Positions 44,767 to 55,400 of a stretch of 64,000 nucleotides of DNA are shown here, piece after piece. The DNA lies in contig NZ_FNHH01000005.1 in NCBI RefSeq assembly GCF_900103545.1, positions 1 to 64,000 on the forward strand, given 5' to 3'. The position numbers were made by a program, and so were the translations under genes. Below the pieces are notes generated by a model. It searched no databases. It was not told where the DNA came from and worked only from the letters and a program-made list of their open reading frames with translations. This stretch comes from Daejeonella rubra. Its GTDB lineage: Bacteria > Bacteroidota > Bacteroidia > Sphingobacteriales > Sphingobacteriaceae. How positions within the stretch are numbered: position 1 is the stretch's first letter; each line of letters starts with the position of its first letter.

Positions 44767-45534
44767 ATGAAGGAAATACCTGCGAGCGGGATGTTAAAGA
44801 AAGAACGCCATGCTTATATAATCAATCAGATCAATTTACATAATAAGGTTTTATCCTCAGATTTAAGTTTGCTTTTAAAGGTATCTGAAGATACTGTGAG
44901 GAGGGATTTGAATGAACTCTCCGAAAAGGGAAAACTCCTTAAAGTACATGGAGGAGCTCTTTCAAAATCATTTCATTTTCCATATGAACAAATTGATATC
45001 TATGCTCAGGAATCAAAAAGAGAAATAGCCAAAAAAGCCATCAGTCTGATATCTGAAGGCATGATAGTTTTAACAGGTGGTGGAACGACCATGCTGGAGA
45101 TGGCCCGACTAATTCCAGATAATCTGAAGGCTACAATTTTCACAATCAGCCCCCTGGTAGCTCTCGAATTAGCAGAGAGAGAATTTTTGACAGTTATTCT
45201 TGTAGGTGGCCAGCTTAATAAAAATTCACAGGTCATTATGGGCTCAAAAACGGTCAGAGAATTATCAGAAATACGTGTAGATCTTTGCTTCCTGGGAGCC
45301 AATGGAATTGATATAAATGAAGGTATAACAGATTCAGACTGGGAAGTAGTTCAGGTCAAAAAAGCCATGATAAAGTCAGCTGCCAGGACAGTAATCATGT
45401 GTATTGGAGAAAAACTTAATTCCGCTCAGAAAATGAAGGTTTGCAGCTTTAATGAGATTGACTTTCTCATAACAGATCTCAAGTCAAGCAACCATAAAGT
45501 ACAGGAATATAGAGGCCAGGTAAAAGTACTTTGA
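44767..45534 (+). CDS. DeoR/GlpR-family transcriptional regulator
   Basis: This 255-residue protein has an N-terminal winged HTH (about 20-65: LLLKVSEDTVRRDLNELSEK, then GKLLKVHGGAL) and a C-terminal sugar-phosphate sensor domain (LTGGGTTMLEMA, then NGIDINEGITDSDWEVVQVK). Such regulators respond to phosphorylated sugars, for example amino-sugar phosphates. It points toward the amino-sugar/peptidoglycan locus, about 90 bp from its first convergent hydrolase gene. It is the only typical regulator near that locus, so it may control it; this is inferred from position. Confidence 0.9.
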   Translation: MKEIPASGMLKKERHAYIINQINLHNKVLSSDLSLLLKVSEDTVRRDLNELSEKGKLLKVHGGALSKSFHFPYEQIDIYAQESKREIAKKAISLISEGMIVLTGGGTTMLEMARLIPDNLKATIFTISPLVALELAEREFLTVILVGGQLNKNSQVIMGSKTVRELSEIRVDLCFLGANGIDINEGITDSDWEVVQVKKAMIKSAARTVIMCIGEKLNSAQKMKVCSFNEIDFLITDLKSSNHKVQEYRGQVKVL

Positions 45535-45627
45535 TGGATTGATAAGATTCTTAAAATGAGCCTCAGGTTTGGCCCTGTGGTATAAACTTTATGGTATAAT
45601 GTAAAATATCTGCCAATGCGATCCTTG

Positions 45628-47169
45628 CTATTTTAGCAGATATAATTCTTTTTTGACACTTTCATTTCCTGTTCGGTCTACACCCGTAACCATTATCCGC
45701 TTTAAAGGAATTGTTGCAGGTTCGGAATTGTTTTTCTGCACTCCCGGCGAAACCGAATTAAGCATGATTTCAAATGAAGTATCCTTACTATTAAGGATCT
45801 GGTAATCCCATCTATCCCCATACTGATAATATACGATCCATCGGAAAATGTCGCCTGCAGCAGAAATATTTCTTGTTAGTTTAATCGACCTATCCTGTAT
45901 TTCGGTACTTACCAAAGGAGGCTCCGGGGCATTATTATCAAGCCATGGACTGGAAGGAACAAGCGCAGGTTTTTTATACGGACCATTAACAATAGCCCTG
46001 GTAAGACTGTCATTATTTACAAGCTGCGAAATACTCCAGTGAACAATTCCCTTGCTTTTAGGCAGCATTCCACGAGATATCATGATCTCATTTACAATCT
46101 CATCATTGTTCTTTTCACCACCACCTTTATTGACACTGATTCCAGGCCATAAATGACGGTTTTTCAGATTTTCTGCTGCCCACCATCCAAGTAATACCGG
46201 GAAACTCTGAGGAATTTTATTGGTTTCCCAATAAAGCTGCGGTGTAAAATAATCTATCCAGCCCTTATTCAACCAAAGCTTTGCATCTGCATAAAGCTGA
46301 TCATACTGATCGAAACCAGCAATTGACTCCGGATAGCCAGGCCGCCAGATCCCAAATGGACTTAATCCGAATTTGACATATTTCTTTTCAGATTTAATTT
46401 CTTTATACAGCCTCTGAATCAGGTCATTCACACTTTCTCTTCTCCAATCTCCGCGGGAAAGATTTCCTCCCTCCTCCTGATAAACTTTCCAGCTTTCATC
46501 ATCAGGAAAATCTTCATTCAAATTATAGGATGGATAGGGATAGAAATAATCATCGAAATGCACTCCATCGATATCATAACGTTTTACAATATCCATAACA
46601 ACAGCAACCGTATGGTCCTGCGTTTCTTTTTTTGCCGGATCAAGCCACCAGTAACCTTCCTTCAGGAAAACAGAAAGACCTGGCTTTGTCTTTACAATTG
46701 ACTTTTCACTTAGCGGACCAGCACTTTTATGGTGTGACCTGTAAGGGTTTAACCATACATGCAATTCAAGTCCCCGTTCATGAGCAGCTTCAGTCCAGAA
46801 CTCAAGCGGATCATAATAAGGTGAAGGTGCTTTTCCTGTTTCACCAGTCAAATAATATGACCAGGGCTCCAGATCGCTTTTATAAAGCGCATCAGCTTGC
46901 GGGCGAACCTGTAAAATAACCGCATTGAAGTTATTAGACTTTAAAAAATCCAGAAGTACAATTGCCTCTTCCTGCTGCTTAGCAGTACTAAGGCCCGGTT
47001 TACTGGGCCAATTAATATTAGCAACTGTTGCAACCCAGGCAGCACGAAACTCTGAAGGTGCTTTAGGACCATTCTGTAAGTTTGCTACCGGTTTAACCGG
47101 CACCACGGTAACGCAGGCGTTCAACAAAATGGCAAGGCATGTTATAAAGGGTAATAATTTTCTCATCAT
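45628..47169 (-). CDS. GHL10-family (DUF187) lipoprotein hydrolase
   Basis: This 513-residue lipoprotein has a signal MMRKLLPFITCLAILLNAC (Cys19). The family segment begins PSEFRAAWVATVANINWPSK. Later motifs include LELHVWLNPYRSHH, RYDIDGVHFDDYFYPYPSYN and VKFGLSPFGIWRPGYPES. GHL10 proteins include E. coli DigH, which cuts denuded peptidoglycan glycan strands. A C-terminal FN3-like part (about 410-513) may bind surface. It is a paralogue of the gene at 49141-50670 and lies 133 bp after the amidase gene. Together they indicate extracellular cleavage of cell-wall glycan. Confidence 0.88.
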   Translation of the reverse strand: MMRKLLPFITCLAILLNACVTVVPVKPVANLQNGPKAPSEFRAAWVATVANINWPSKPGLSTAKQQEEAIVLLDFLKSNNFNAVILQVRPQADALYKSDLEPWSYYLTGETGKAPSPYYDPLEFWTEAAHERGLELHVWLNPYRSHHKSAGPLSEKSIVKTKPGLSVFLKEGYWWLDPAKKETQDHTVAVVMDIVKRYDIDGVHFDDYFYPYPSYNLNEDFPDDESWKVYQEEGGNLSRGDWRRESVNDLIQRLYKEIKSEKKYVKFGLSPFGIWRPGYPESIAGFDQYDQLYADAKLWLNKGWIDYFTPQLYWETNKIPQSFPVLLGWWAAENLKNRHLWPGISVNKGGGEKNNDEIVNEIMISRGMLPKSKGIVHWSISQLVNNDSLTRAIVNGPYKKPALVPSSPWLDNNAPEPPLVSTEIQDRSIKLTRNISAAGDIFRWIVYYQYGDRWDYQILNSKDTSFEIMLNSVSPGVQKNNSEPATIPLKRIMVTGVDRTGNESVKKELYLLK

Positions 47170-47302
47170 GATAGGATATTGAATTGATTGTACATTGCTA
47201 TAATTTTTTGAGCCTTTTTAAAATTAAAAAAAATCTCTCTGAGCCATAGTCATAAATTTTAAAGTCGAACTCAGGTTAATATATCTTAGCCAGACCCATC
47301 AC

Positions 47303-48082
47303 CTATTTTGTTTCGGCCATCCACTCTGCCAGAGCAACTTTGATCGCTACACCCATTTTCTTTTGGTTAATCGGGTCTTCGAGAAATTCTTTACTTACAA
47401 GATTATCCCCAACCTCAAGAAGTACACGGTATGGAGCTTTATTCACATTTTCATCAAGGCTAAAGAAAGCGAGTTTGCCACTTACCTTACATTTGTAATC
47501 ATTTCTGCCTGTAGAGCTGTCGAAAAGCACACCCCGGTCTTCGAGCCCCGTTACCGCACTAATGGCTTTTACCAGGCGACGGGCGAGCGCACGATTTTCC
47601 GCCTCATGTTGATCTCCTTCATGAATAAAACCCCAGATTGCATGGCGCTTGGTGCCACCGTTATTATGAATGGAAATAAATACTTGCGGCTCCTTTTTAT
47701 TTGATTTCTGTAATTCCCAGGCATATCCGGATAACTGGCCGTTTATTACAGCAGAAGTTTGCTCGACGATGGTATTGCTGCCAACGTCGGCGTGATGAAG
47801 ATCTTTTTTACCAAGACTCCAAACCTTGTATTCTTTCATGCGCGGTTCGGCATTCATAGCTGCTTCCACAATACCGTTACAAACTGCAGCTTCACTGAAG
47901 TTCACACCGGTATTAGTTTGATGGGATGGCTGCCAGACAATTACAGGCCGTTGTTTAAGGAGAACTGGTGTGGAAACCACGGAATCTGACATCCCCGAAT
48001 TTACGGGCAGATCGTTATTTGTACTAATGAAAGATGTACACAAATAAAATAGAGGCAGAGATAGTATGAGGTTTTTTTTCAT
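47303..48082 (-). CDS. Zinc-type N-acetylmuramoyl-L-alanine amidase-like protein
   Basis: This 259-residue protein has an N-terminal signal sequence (about 1-20). A catalytic domain resembles Amidase_3. The His in WQPSHQ, Glu in NFSEA, His in SIHNNGG and Glu in LLEVGDN occupy the zinc- and acid-base positions of AmiA/CwlM-like enzymes. It should hydrolyse the bond between muramic acid and the stem peptide outside the cytoplasm. It lies 14 bp after a GH18 gene and near two GHL10 genes that attack glycan strands; amidase plus glycan hydrolase is the expected pair for degrading peptidoglycan. The first motif is WQPSH rather than the usual DPGH. Confidence 0.78.
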   Translation of the reverse strand: MKKNLILSLPLFYLCTSFISTNNDLPVNSGMSDSVVSTPVLLKQRPVIVWQPSHQTNTGVNFSEAAVCNGIVEAAMNAEPRMKEYKVWSLGKKDLHHADVGSNTIVEQTSAVINGQLSGYAWELQKSNKKEPQVFISIHNNGGTKRHAIWGFIHEGDQHEAENRALARRLVKAISAVTGLEDRGVLFDSSTGRNDYKCKVSGKLAFFSLDENVNKAPYRVLLEVGDNLVSKEFLEDPINQKKMGVAIKVALAEWMAETK

Positions 48083-48096
48083 AAGTTATTCACATA

Positions 48097-49137
48097 TTAG
48101 TTATAGACTCGACCCAATGCATCATTTACTGATTTTAACAAGGATGTTTTACCGTTTGTGTCAAAATAAAATTCCCAAAGCATAATACCATTTGCCCTTT
48201 CTTTGGATAACAACGTCTTATTCCTGATTGTACCAGTGCCATTATAATAGTACATCGCACCTTTATACATAGCAGAATCAATTTCAGAATTAGCACCTGC
48301 ATTTATGAATTCACGATATCCTGCTGCAACATTCAGACTGTTTCTTCCGTAAGATGCAATACCCAATACTGCCTTTTCTTTAGGCAATCCTTTCAAAACA
48401 AGCCAGGTATCCAGGCTGCTTACTGCCATATTATAGGATGAATGTTGTTTAAGATCAGACTTATCCCAGCCCATACCATCATAGCTCATGATATTAAAAA
48501 AGTCGATATAATTATAGGTGTCCGAACGGACTCCATCTCTAACCGCACCTGCATAAACTCCGGCGGTAACTGCAGCACTCAGATATTTACTATTATTGTG
48601 CAGGGTGTCAGAAAGTTCCTTAATTAAACTATTGTAGGTAAGGTCGCTACCATTGCTCGTTCGCGGATACTCCCAATCCATGTCAACGCCATCCAAATTA
48701 TACTGCTTTACAAAAGCAAGAACATTCTTTACGAGATTTGTCCTTGAACTTGCGTTAGCTGCAAGTGAAACGAATGTCGCATCCGGGCCCGAAACAGATA
48801 TTCCAACTTTTACGCCATTGCTTTTTGCAATAGAAATAACCTTTGAAAAACGTGCAGGCTCTGCCAATGTTTTCAAATTTCCGCTTTCATCAGGATTCAA
48901 AAAAGCATAATAAAGATGAGTGATCATCTTATACTTACTTGCGTCGATCGAATCCGGGTTTCGGTAGGAAGGGAAGTAGGCAACTATCTTATAGCTTCGG
49001 TCAGAAACATACGTAGATTTAGGAGTAATGGGAGCAGGTGTTGGTGCAGACCCTCCGTTTTTCTTACAAGCATTAAGTCCGAGACTTATGACAAGAATAA
49101 AAAGTATATATTTTTTCAAATGAGTTCTTTTTAACAA
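48097..49137 (-). CDS. GH18-family lipoprotein (chitinase/ENGase-like)
   Basis: This 346-residue lipoprotein (signal ending LGLNAC) carries the GH18 catalytic signature DGVDMDWEYP near residues 154-163, with Glu as acid. It also has the KVGISVSGPD strand and the late GIMLWEFYFD motif. GH18 enzymes cut beta-1,4 GlcNAc linkages of chitin, N-glycans or related polymers. It lies between the GHL10 (3-bp gap) and amidase (14-bp gap) genes. In this setting it probably acts on GlcNAc-containing glycans of bacterial or fungal walls. Confidence 0.9.
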   Translation of the reverse strand: MLKRTHLKKYILFILVISLGLNACKKNGGSAPTPAPITPKSTYVSDRSYKIVAYFPSYRNPDSIDASKYKMITHLYYAFLNPDESGNLKTLAEPARFSKVISIAKSNGVKVGISVSGPDATFVSLAANASSRTNLVKNVLAFVKQYNLDGVDMDWEYPRTSNGSDLTYNSLIKELSDTLHNNSKYLSAAVTAGVYAGAVRDGVRSDTYNYIDFFNIMSYDGMGWDKSDLKQHSSYNMAVSSLDTWLVLKGLPKEKAVLGIASYGRNSLNVAAGYREFINAGANSEIDSAMYKGAMYYYNGTGTIRNKTLLSKERANGIMLWEFYFDTNGKTSLLKSVNDALGRVYN

Positions 49138-49140
49138 TAA

Positions 49141-50670
49141 TTAAGGAATCCTGATCTTTACTTTGTTCGAGGCCAAACTTTCATTTTTCAGGCGGTCAAT
49201 GGCAGTAATGACGTAGGTATATTTTTTTTTACGTACTGCAGTTTTATCACTAAAAGATGCAGAAGAGTCAAATTGTATTTTCAGAATATTTTCCGGATTA
49301 TTCAGGTTGATCTTTCTGCCTTTAATAAACCTGTAAATGATATAACCATAATTCATTTCATCATCAGCTGCTTTATCCGGAGCATTCCAGTTCAACAAAA
49401 TTTGGCCGCTTTGCTTCTGTACATTCAAGCCTGAGGGTTTATTTGGAGGGATGCTATCCAGCCAGCTCATGGCAGGAACGAGAGCCGGATGCTGATATAA
49501 ATCATTACGTAAGGAGTCTCTGAATCCACCCAAGTTATTGGTTACAGATTTTGAACTAAAATAGATGCTCCCCTGAACATTTGAGTTTTCCCTTTGATAC
49601 CGAACCTGATTTGACAATTGACTTTTGTCTTTCCATCCCTCGGTTGATCTGTCAGCCAGAAAAGGGGCTTCCCCAATATATACATGCTTTCCATACCCAT
49701 TAGCTGCCCACCAATCCATCAGTTTTTCAAATGCAGCAACCTTATAATTAAATGGGAAATAAATTTGAGGAACTACATAGTCGAGCCAACCCTGTGCGGT
49801 CCATTTCCGGGCATCAGAATATAAAGAATGATACAAAGTAATGTTGCCGCTTGTTTCGGAACCCTCCGGGCTATCAGCCCGGTTTCGCCAAATTGCATAA
49901 GGACTAACACCGAACTTAACAAAGCTTTTGGCAGTATGTATACTATCTGATAAGCTCTTTATTAAAATATCTACATTATTGCGCCGCCAGTCATGTATGC
50001 TTTTGAAATCCTGTCCATATTGAGCAAATGTGTTCGAATCGGGCAGGCTTTTCCTTTCGGGATAGGGATAGAAATAATCATCAAAATGGATACCATCAAC
50101 ATCATAATTTCTTACAACATTCATTACGATCTGTGTAATATAATTTCTTACTTCAGGCAATCCCGGGTTAAAATAAGCCTGTTTTCCATAGTCAAAAAAC
50201 CATTCAGGATGTTTCCTTTTTATATGATTTACGCTCGTATTCGTATCGACAAGGTCATTTGTTGCCCGGTATGGATTAAGCCATGCATGCAGCTCCATAC
50301 CGCGTTTATGAGCTTCAGTGATTGCAAAGTCTAAAGGGTCCCAGTAGGGATCAGGTACAACGCCCTGCTTCCCCGTTAAAAACTGACTCCACAGTTCGCT
50401 TCCTCTGCCATAAAAGGCGTCAGCCGAAGGTCTTACCTGCAGGTAGATTGAATTGATACCTGTTTTCTGATGACTATCTAAGATTTCGAGCAGCTCCTTT
50501 TGTTGTTCAACAGGATCAGTATTCCCATTAGAAGGCCAGTCAATATTCCGGACCGTTGCGATCCAAACACCCCTTAATTCGCGTTTTGGCTGTAAATTAC
50601 CAGGTTGAGCCATAAGCGGCATGCAGAAACTAAGGATCAGCAAAAAAATTCCTGAGGATTTAATGAACAT
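49141..50670 (-). CDS. GHL10-family (DUF187) secreted hydrolase with FN3-like tail
   Basis: This 509-residue protein has a signal peptide (ending PLMAQ). The domain motifs are RELRGVWIATVRNIDWPSNG, MELHAWLNPYRA, YDVDGIHFDDYFYPYPERK and VKFGVSPYAIWRNRADSPEG. A fibronectin-III-like C-terminal section follows (about 420-509, PPNKPSGLNVQKQSGQILLN). It is a paralogue of 45628-47169 but lacks the lipobox, so the two may work in different places. It follows the SusD gene across a strong terminator and starts the hydrolase part of the locus. Confidence 0.88.
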   Translation of the reverse strand: MFIKSSGIFLLILSFCMPLMAQPGNLQPKRELRGVWIATVRNIDWPSNGNTDPVEQQKELLEILDSHQKTGINSIYLQVRPSADAFYGRGSELWSQFLTGKQGVVPDPYWDPLDFAITEAHKRGMELHAWLNPYRATNDLVDTNTSVNHIKRKHPEWFFDYGKQAYFNPGLPEVRNYITQIVMNVVRNYDVDGIHFDDYFYPYPERKSLPDSNTFAQYGQDFKSIHDWRRNNVDILIKSLSDSIHTAKSFVKFGVSPYAIWRNRADSPEGSETSGNITLYHSLYSDARKWTAQGWLDYVVPQIYFPFNYKVAAFEKLMDWWAANGYGKHVYIGEAPFLADRSTEGWKDKSQLSNQVRYQRENSNVQGSIYFSSKSVTNNLGGFRDSLRNDLYQHPALVPAMSWLDSIPPNKPSGLNVQKQSGQILLNWNAPDKAADDEMNYGYIIYRFIKGRKINLNNPENILKIQFDSSASFSDKTAVRKKKYTYVITAIDRLKNESLASNKVKIRIP

Positions 50671-50702
50671 GTATCAGGTTAAATAAACATAGGTTGAACA
50701 AA

Positions 50703-50734
50703 AAACCCCGCACGCCTGTCGGCGGGCGGGGTTT
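50703..50734 (-). terminator. GC-rich terminator between SusD and the hydrolase genes
   Basis: The arms AAACCCCGC / GCGGGGTTT with an inner CGCC..GGCG stem form a strong hairpin. On the minus strand it is followed by TTTTTTG. It lies 24 bp beyond the SusD stop and before the GHL10 gene. It should end most transcripts from the SusC promoter and so lower expression of the hydrolases relative to the importer. Confidence 0.8.
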
Positions 50735-50757
50735 AAAAATTGATATTTTGAAATATA

Positions 50758-52479
50758 CTACCAACCCGGATTTTGAGTCAATTCAACTCCCTGGTCTTTG
50801 TATAATTTGATCTGATCAGGCCCAACTGGTGAAAGATAAACCCTTGCATTATCAAACAAACGATAACTTGCAGCAGACTGAATAGGAATGATATAACCTT
50901 CGGCAGCATTGCCTTCAATCATAACTGTAGTAGCTTTTGGATAGTCAGATCTTTTGATCCATGCACCACGGTTCGCATTTTTGTTTTTAACCTGGTCAAC
51001 ATAATCCAGCTTTTTCCATCTTCTAAGGTCATCATATCTGAACCCTTCCATCATTAGCTCCACACGGCGCTCACGACGGATCTCCCAGATCAATGAAGGA
51101 ACTGCAGGATCACGGTTGGGATCATTATAAACAACTCCATTCACAGCAGGCAAAATGCCAACAACCTGAAGATTCGGCATTTTAATATCTGCTCTTGCTC
51201 TTAGTTTATTAACGGTCTTATCAAGATCTGCCTGAGTCAGAGTTCCAAGTTCGGCTGCTGCCTCCGCATAATTCATTAATACTTCACCGTAACGAATTTC
51301 AGGAGCATCCGATGTATTTGTACTTGATAATCCTTCGGCCTTATCTCTTACCGATTCATCTAAAAACTTAACTACAGCATATCCGCTTGTAGAATACGCG
51401 TAATCTTTCACATAACCTGTGATCCTCAAAGAATCTGCAAAAGTTTCATTGATACGCGGATCTCTGTTTGCCATTGCAGCAGATTTTTTAACACCACCGG
51501 CAGAATAAATAGTTTTATCACCTAAATAAAGAGGAGATAATCCAATTGGTAAACCATCTTTTGCCAAATAAGAATCTACAGCATCCTTTGTATAACCTGT
51601 TTGAGCTTCCTTATTTACATAACTTGCAAGACTATGTGTTAACAAGCCTGTTTCGTACCTTCTGTAAAGGATTACTTCAGGATTACTTGCCAAATCAGGA
51701 GCACTAAACATTCCCCTGTAATCAGCTGCAACAGTAAATTTTCCACTTACAATTACCTCATTAGCAGCCCATTTTGCAGCTTCAAGGTATTGAGTAGCCT
51801 TTGCATTATTTCCAACATGGTATTTCTGCCAGGTGCCTTCAAAAAGAAATACACGTGACATTGTAGCCAAAACTGCATACCTGTTTATAATTGCTTTATC
51901 ACCATCATTCACACGAACATTCGCTGCTGCATATTGAAAATCTGCAAGAACGCTATCCATTACCAAAGCACGTGGATCACGTGGCTTGTATAATGCCGGA
52001 TCAGTTTCATCAAGTACTTTATTATACCATGGGAAATCACCAAAGTCATTTACCCTGTTTGAGTATTCCATGGCACGAAAGTACCTTGCAATACCTGTCC
52101 AGTGTTTTTTGGCTTCATCAGGCATCGGAACAGTTTTCACCTTTTCAATAAATAGATTGGCACGTCTGATCCATGAAAAAGACCCTGACCAGGTTCCATT
52201 GGAAGTTGGCAGATTCTGAGTGAATCTTGAGGTGCTCGCCACATCATCATTCAATGACTCTCCGGTGAAAAATCCACCCCAGGTCAGATCAAAACCAGAT
52301 GCATATCCCGGAAAATATCGCGGGTAAAAATTCCAGGAAAATGTCCTGACATTTGACTCACTTGTCCAGTAATCTTCATCAGTCAGCCTGTCTAAAGGAA
52401 GTTTTTCCAGCAGGTCTTTTTTACATCCTGCTACAAACAGCAGGGGGCAAAGCAAAAATATTAATATATACTTTTTCAT
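50758..52479 (-). CDS. RagB/SusD-family nutrient-binding lipoprotein
   Basis: The start at the internal Met (MKKYILIFLLCPLLFVAGC) gives 573 residues and a clear lipobox with Cys19. The upstream in-frame ATG would add 29 unlikely residues and overlap the SusC gene. The C-terminal ending YKDQGVELTQNPGW and mid-protein EIRYGEVLMNYAEAAAELG are standard RagB/SusD features. It partners the SusC 13 bp upstream. Given the surrounding enzymes, its ligand is likely an amino-sugar oligosaccharide or muropeptide. Confidence 0.93.
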   Translation of the reverse strand: MKKYILIFLLCPLLFVAGCKKDLLEKLPLDRLTDEDYWTSESNVRTFSWNFYPRYFPGYASGFDLTWGGFFTGESLNDDVASTSRFTQNLPTSNGTWSGSFSWIRRANLFIEKVKTVPMPDEAKKHWTGIARYFRAMEYSNRVNDFGDFPWYNKVLDETDPALYKPRDPRALVMDSVLADFQYAAANVRVNDGDKAIINRYAVLATMSRVFLFEGTWQKYHVGNNAKATQYLEAAKWAANEVIVSGKFTVAADYRGMFSAPDLASNPEVILYRRYETGLLTHSLASYVNKEAQTGYTKDAVDSYLAKDGLPIGLSPLYLGDKTIYSAGGVKKSAAMANRDPRINETFADSLRITGYVKDYAYSTSGYAVVKFLDESVRDKAEGLSSTNTSDAPEIRYGEVLMNYAEAAAELGTLTQADLDKTVNKLRARADIKMPNLQVVGILPAVNGVVYNDPNRDPAVPSLIWEIRRERRVELMMEGFRYDDLRRWKKLDYVDQVKNKNANRGAWIKRSDYPKATTVMIEGNAAEGYIIPIQSAASYRLFDNARVYLSPVGPDQIKLYKDQGVELTQNPGW

Positions 52480-52492
52480 ATTTATCTGTTTA

Positions 52493-55400
52493 TTAAAGTG
52501 TAACCTGTAGTCCGAATGAAAGAGATCTGCGGTAAGGATAAACCCTTCCGAATGTTCTTGGATCATTGGATCCTGTAGAAGTATAATCCATTTCAGGATC
52601 TATACTGATCTCTCCTAAATTATCCTTTTCAAACAGGTTTTCACCGCTGAAATACACACGTGCTTTGTTAACCTTAACACGCTCAAGGAGACGGGAAGGT
52701 ATAGTATAACCAAATGTCAGGTTCTTAGCTCTCAGGTATGACATATCAAGAAGATATTTGGTCTGTCTTAAGAAATTGGTAGTATTAGCAGTTTGGCCAA
52801 CATTTGACGGACGCGGGTAAAATGCTCCCGGATTTTCAGGTGTCCAGTAATCTAACTGGGAAGCATACCATCCTTCGCCAATTCCAACACCAGGAACGGT
52901 AGCTGGTGAGTGTACCCAAAGTTCACGCTTTCCAACACCCTGGAAGAAAATATCAAAATCAAATCCTTTCCAATCTGTTCCTAAACGTAAACCATACTGA
53001 TAACGAGGGGTAGAGTTACCTATTACACTCTGATCTCCAGGATTGTCAACTGTATTCGTACCCTGTGAAATTACTCCGTCACCATTCAAATCTTTGTACT
53101 TAACATCACCAGGACCAAAGAAGAAACTTGAAGTTTCAAACTGTTTTTGATCAGGAATACCCGCTTTTAATACATATCTGCCACTCACTAAAATCAGGTT
53201 TCCGCTGGCATCCTGCTGGAAATCATCTTTAGTGAAAAAACGATCAGTTTGATATCCCCAGATCTCTCTAAGATTCCTTCCCTCATAATTACTTGTAACT
53301 GTTTTGGTGGAATTAGCGAACCTGGTTAAATTTTCATTGAAATCTGATAATGAACCTGTTGCATTGAAGCGAAATCCATTGTCGAAGGTATGTCTGTAAT
53401 CTAATGCAAGTTCCCAACCTTTCACCTGCATCTCGCCGTAATTCCTTTGAGGCGCTGATGCACCAAAAGAGTTCGGTAAGGTTACACCTGCACTGATCAT
53501 ATCACTTGTAGTTCTGTTGTACCAGTCAAAGCTAATACCAAAACTTTCGTTAAAAAGACGGGCATCAACTCCAAAGTTCAGATCAGTTACTGTTTCCCAG
53601 GTCAATGAAGGTGGCACAATGGTCGGAGTACTTACACCGATCATGTTTTTACCACCAACCAGCCAGTTAGAATTACCGGTAGACATCAGTGATAAAAAAG
53701 CATTACCTACATTCTGGTGACCTACCGTTCCCCAGGATCCGCGGAATTTCAAATTTGATAAAACCGGCCTGGCAAAATCCATAAATTTCTCTTCACTGAT
53801 CACATAACCTGCGGATACTGAAGGAAAGAATGCGTAGCGATCATTTGCTGGGAAACGCGATGAACCATCATACCTTCCGGTAACTTCAAATAGATATTTG
53901 TCCTGATAAGTATAATTCAATCGGCCAAAAACCCCATTGGTTGCCCAGTTAGTATGAGATCCGCTCGTAAACTGATCTCCTGAAGTTAAACCAAGTTCTC
54001 CCTTGGCAGGATCCATCAAACCTCTTCTCTCAGAATATTGAGAACCGTATTCATAGGTTTCTGCTTCACCACCCATCATCACTTTGAATGCGTGATCTTT
54101 TATTGTTTTTTGATAGGTAGCTACAACTCTTCCATTATTTGAAGAAGAATAATCAGAACTATAAATTACCCTGTCGTAAGTAGCAGAAGTATAAGGTCTG
54201 TATGTTAAAGCTGCTCCAGTTGACCAAAAGTCAATTGCTGAAGCTACTCCACCTACCTGATTACCTCTGCCAGTATTACCACCATAGGTGTAATCTGCAT
54301 CAACTGTTAAGCCTGGTATGATTTTGAAGGTTCCTCCAACAGAAACACGAGAAAAATTATTTCTGTCTTCATTCATATTCGATTGTCTGACTTCATCGAC
54401 TGCATTTCTGAAAGCCTGACCATTATAGGTTCCATATGGAAACTGGGTTGGCCATCTGTACAGGTAATATAAAGGATCGTAAGTAGAACCACCATAAGAA
54501 TAGGGCTCAGTGGTAAGCGTATTTGAAGTTAACATTCTTCCCCTGGCGCTAAACCAATCAGTTATATCTGAATTTAAATTTAACGTAAGGTTATAACGGC
54601 TGAATTCATCAGGGTTTACTTTAAGAACTCCAGTCTGACCAAGATATCCAGCTCCCAGATTATAGCTTATTTTATTGCTACCACCACTGAATGAAAGATC
54701 ATGTTTTTGCTGAGGCGACCACTTATTCATAAATTCCTTTCCAGGATCCCATTCACGGTATGGAAAGAAGAATCCATCCCTGATCTCGAAATCACGCCCA
54801 AGAACCATTTCAGGACCCAGATCCTGTCCGCCATACGTTTGTTTCCATTCACGCATTTTTGTAACAGCTATATCATCAACATACATACCAACAACGCCAT
54901 ATCTTGGGAGAGTCGGATTAGTACGTCTGTAAGCTAATAAAGCCATTTCAGCACCTTCTGCAGCCGGAGCCATTTCTGGTGTTTGAGTTGGAGTAGCCAT
55001 TGAAACGTTATTTGAATAGTTAACCCTTGTTGGTGCACCTTTCTTTCCTGATTTGGTAGTGATCAAAATCACTCCCCATGCAGCACGGGTACCATAGATA
55101 GAAGCAGAAGCAGCATCTTTCAAAACTGAAATAGCTTCAATATCATCGGGGTTAACATTCTGAAGATCCGTAATTTCTACGTTATCAAGCAAAATCAATG
55201 GCTGAGCGCCACCGCCATTTAAAGATCCGGATAATCCTCTAAGTCTGATACTAGGATTTGAACCCAATGCTCCACTTGGAGAAGTTATGGTTAATCCAGG
55301 AACTGCGCCCTGAAGAGCACGAACAACATCAGTTGTTGGTCTTGACGAAAGTACCTCAGCAACATCCACTGTAGATATCGCACCGGTTAGGGTTGCTTTT

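Noticed and set aside
52480..52566. 29-residue N-terminal extension of the SusD protein
   Set aside because: It would precede a perfect lipoprotein signal and overlap the SusC gene; the internal Met is the better start.
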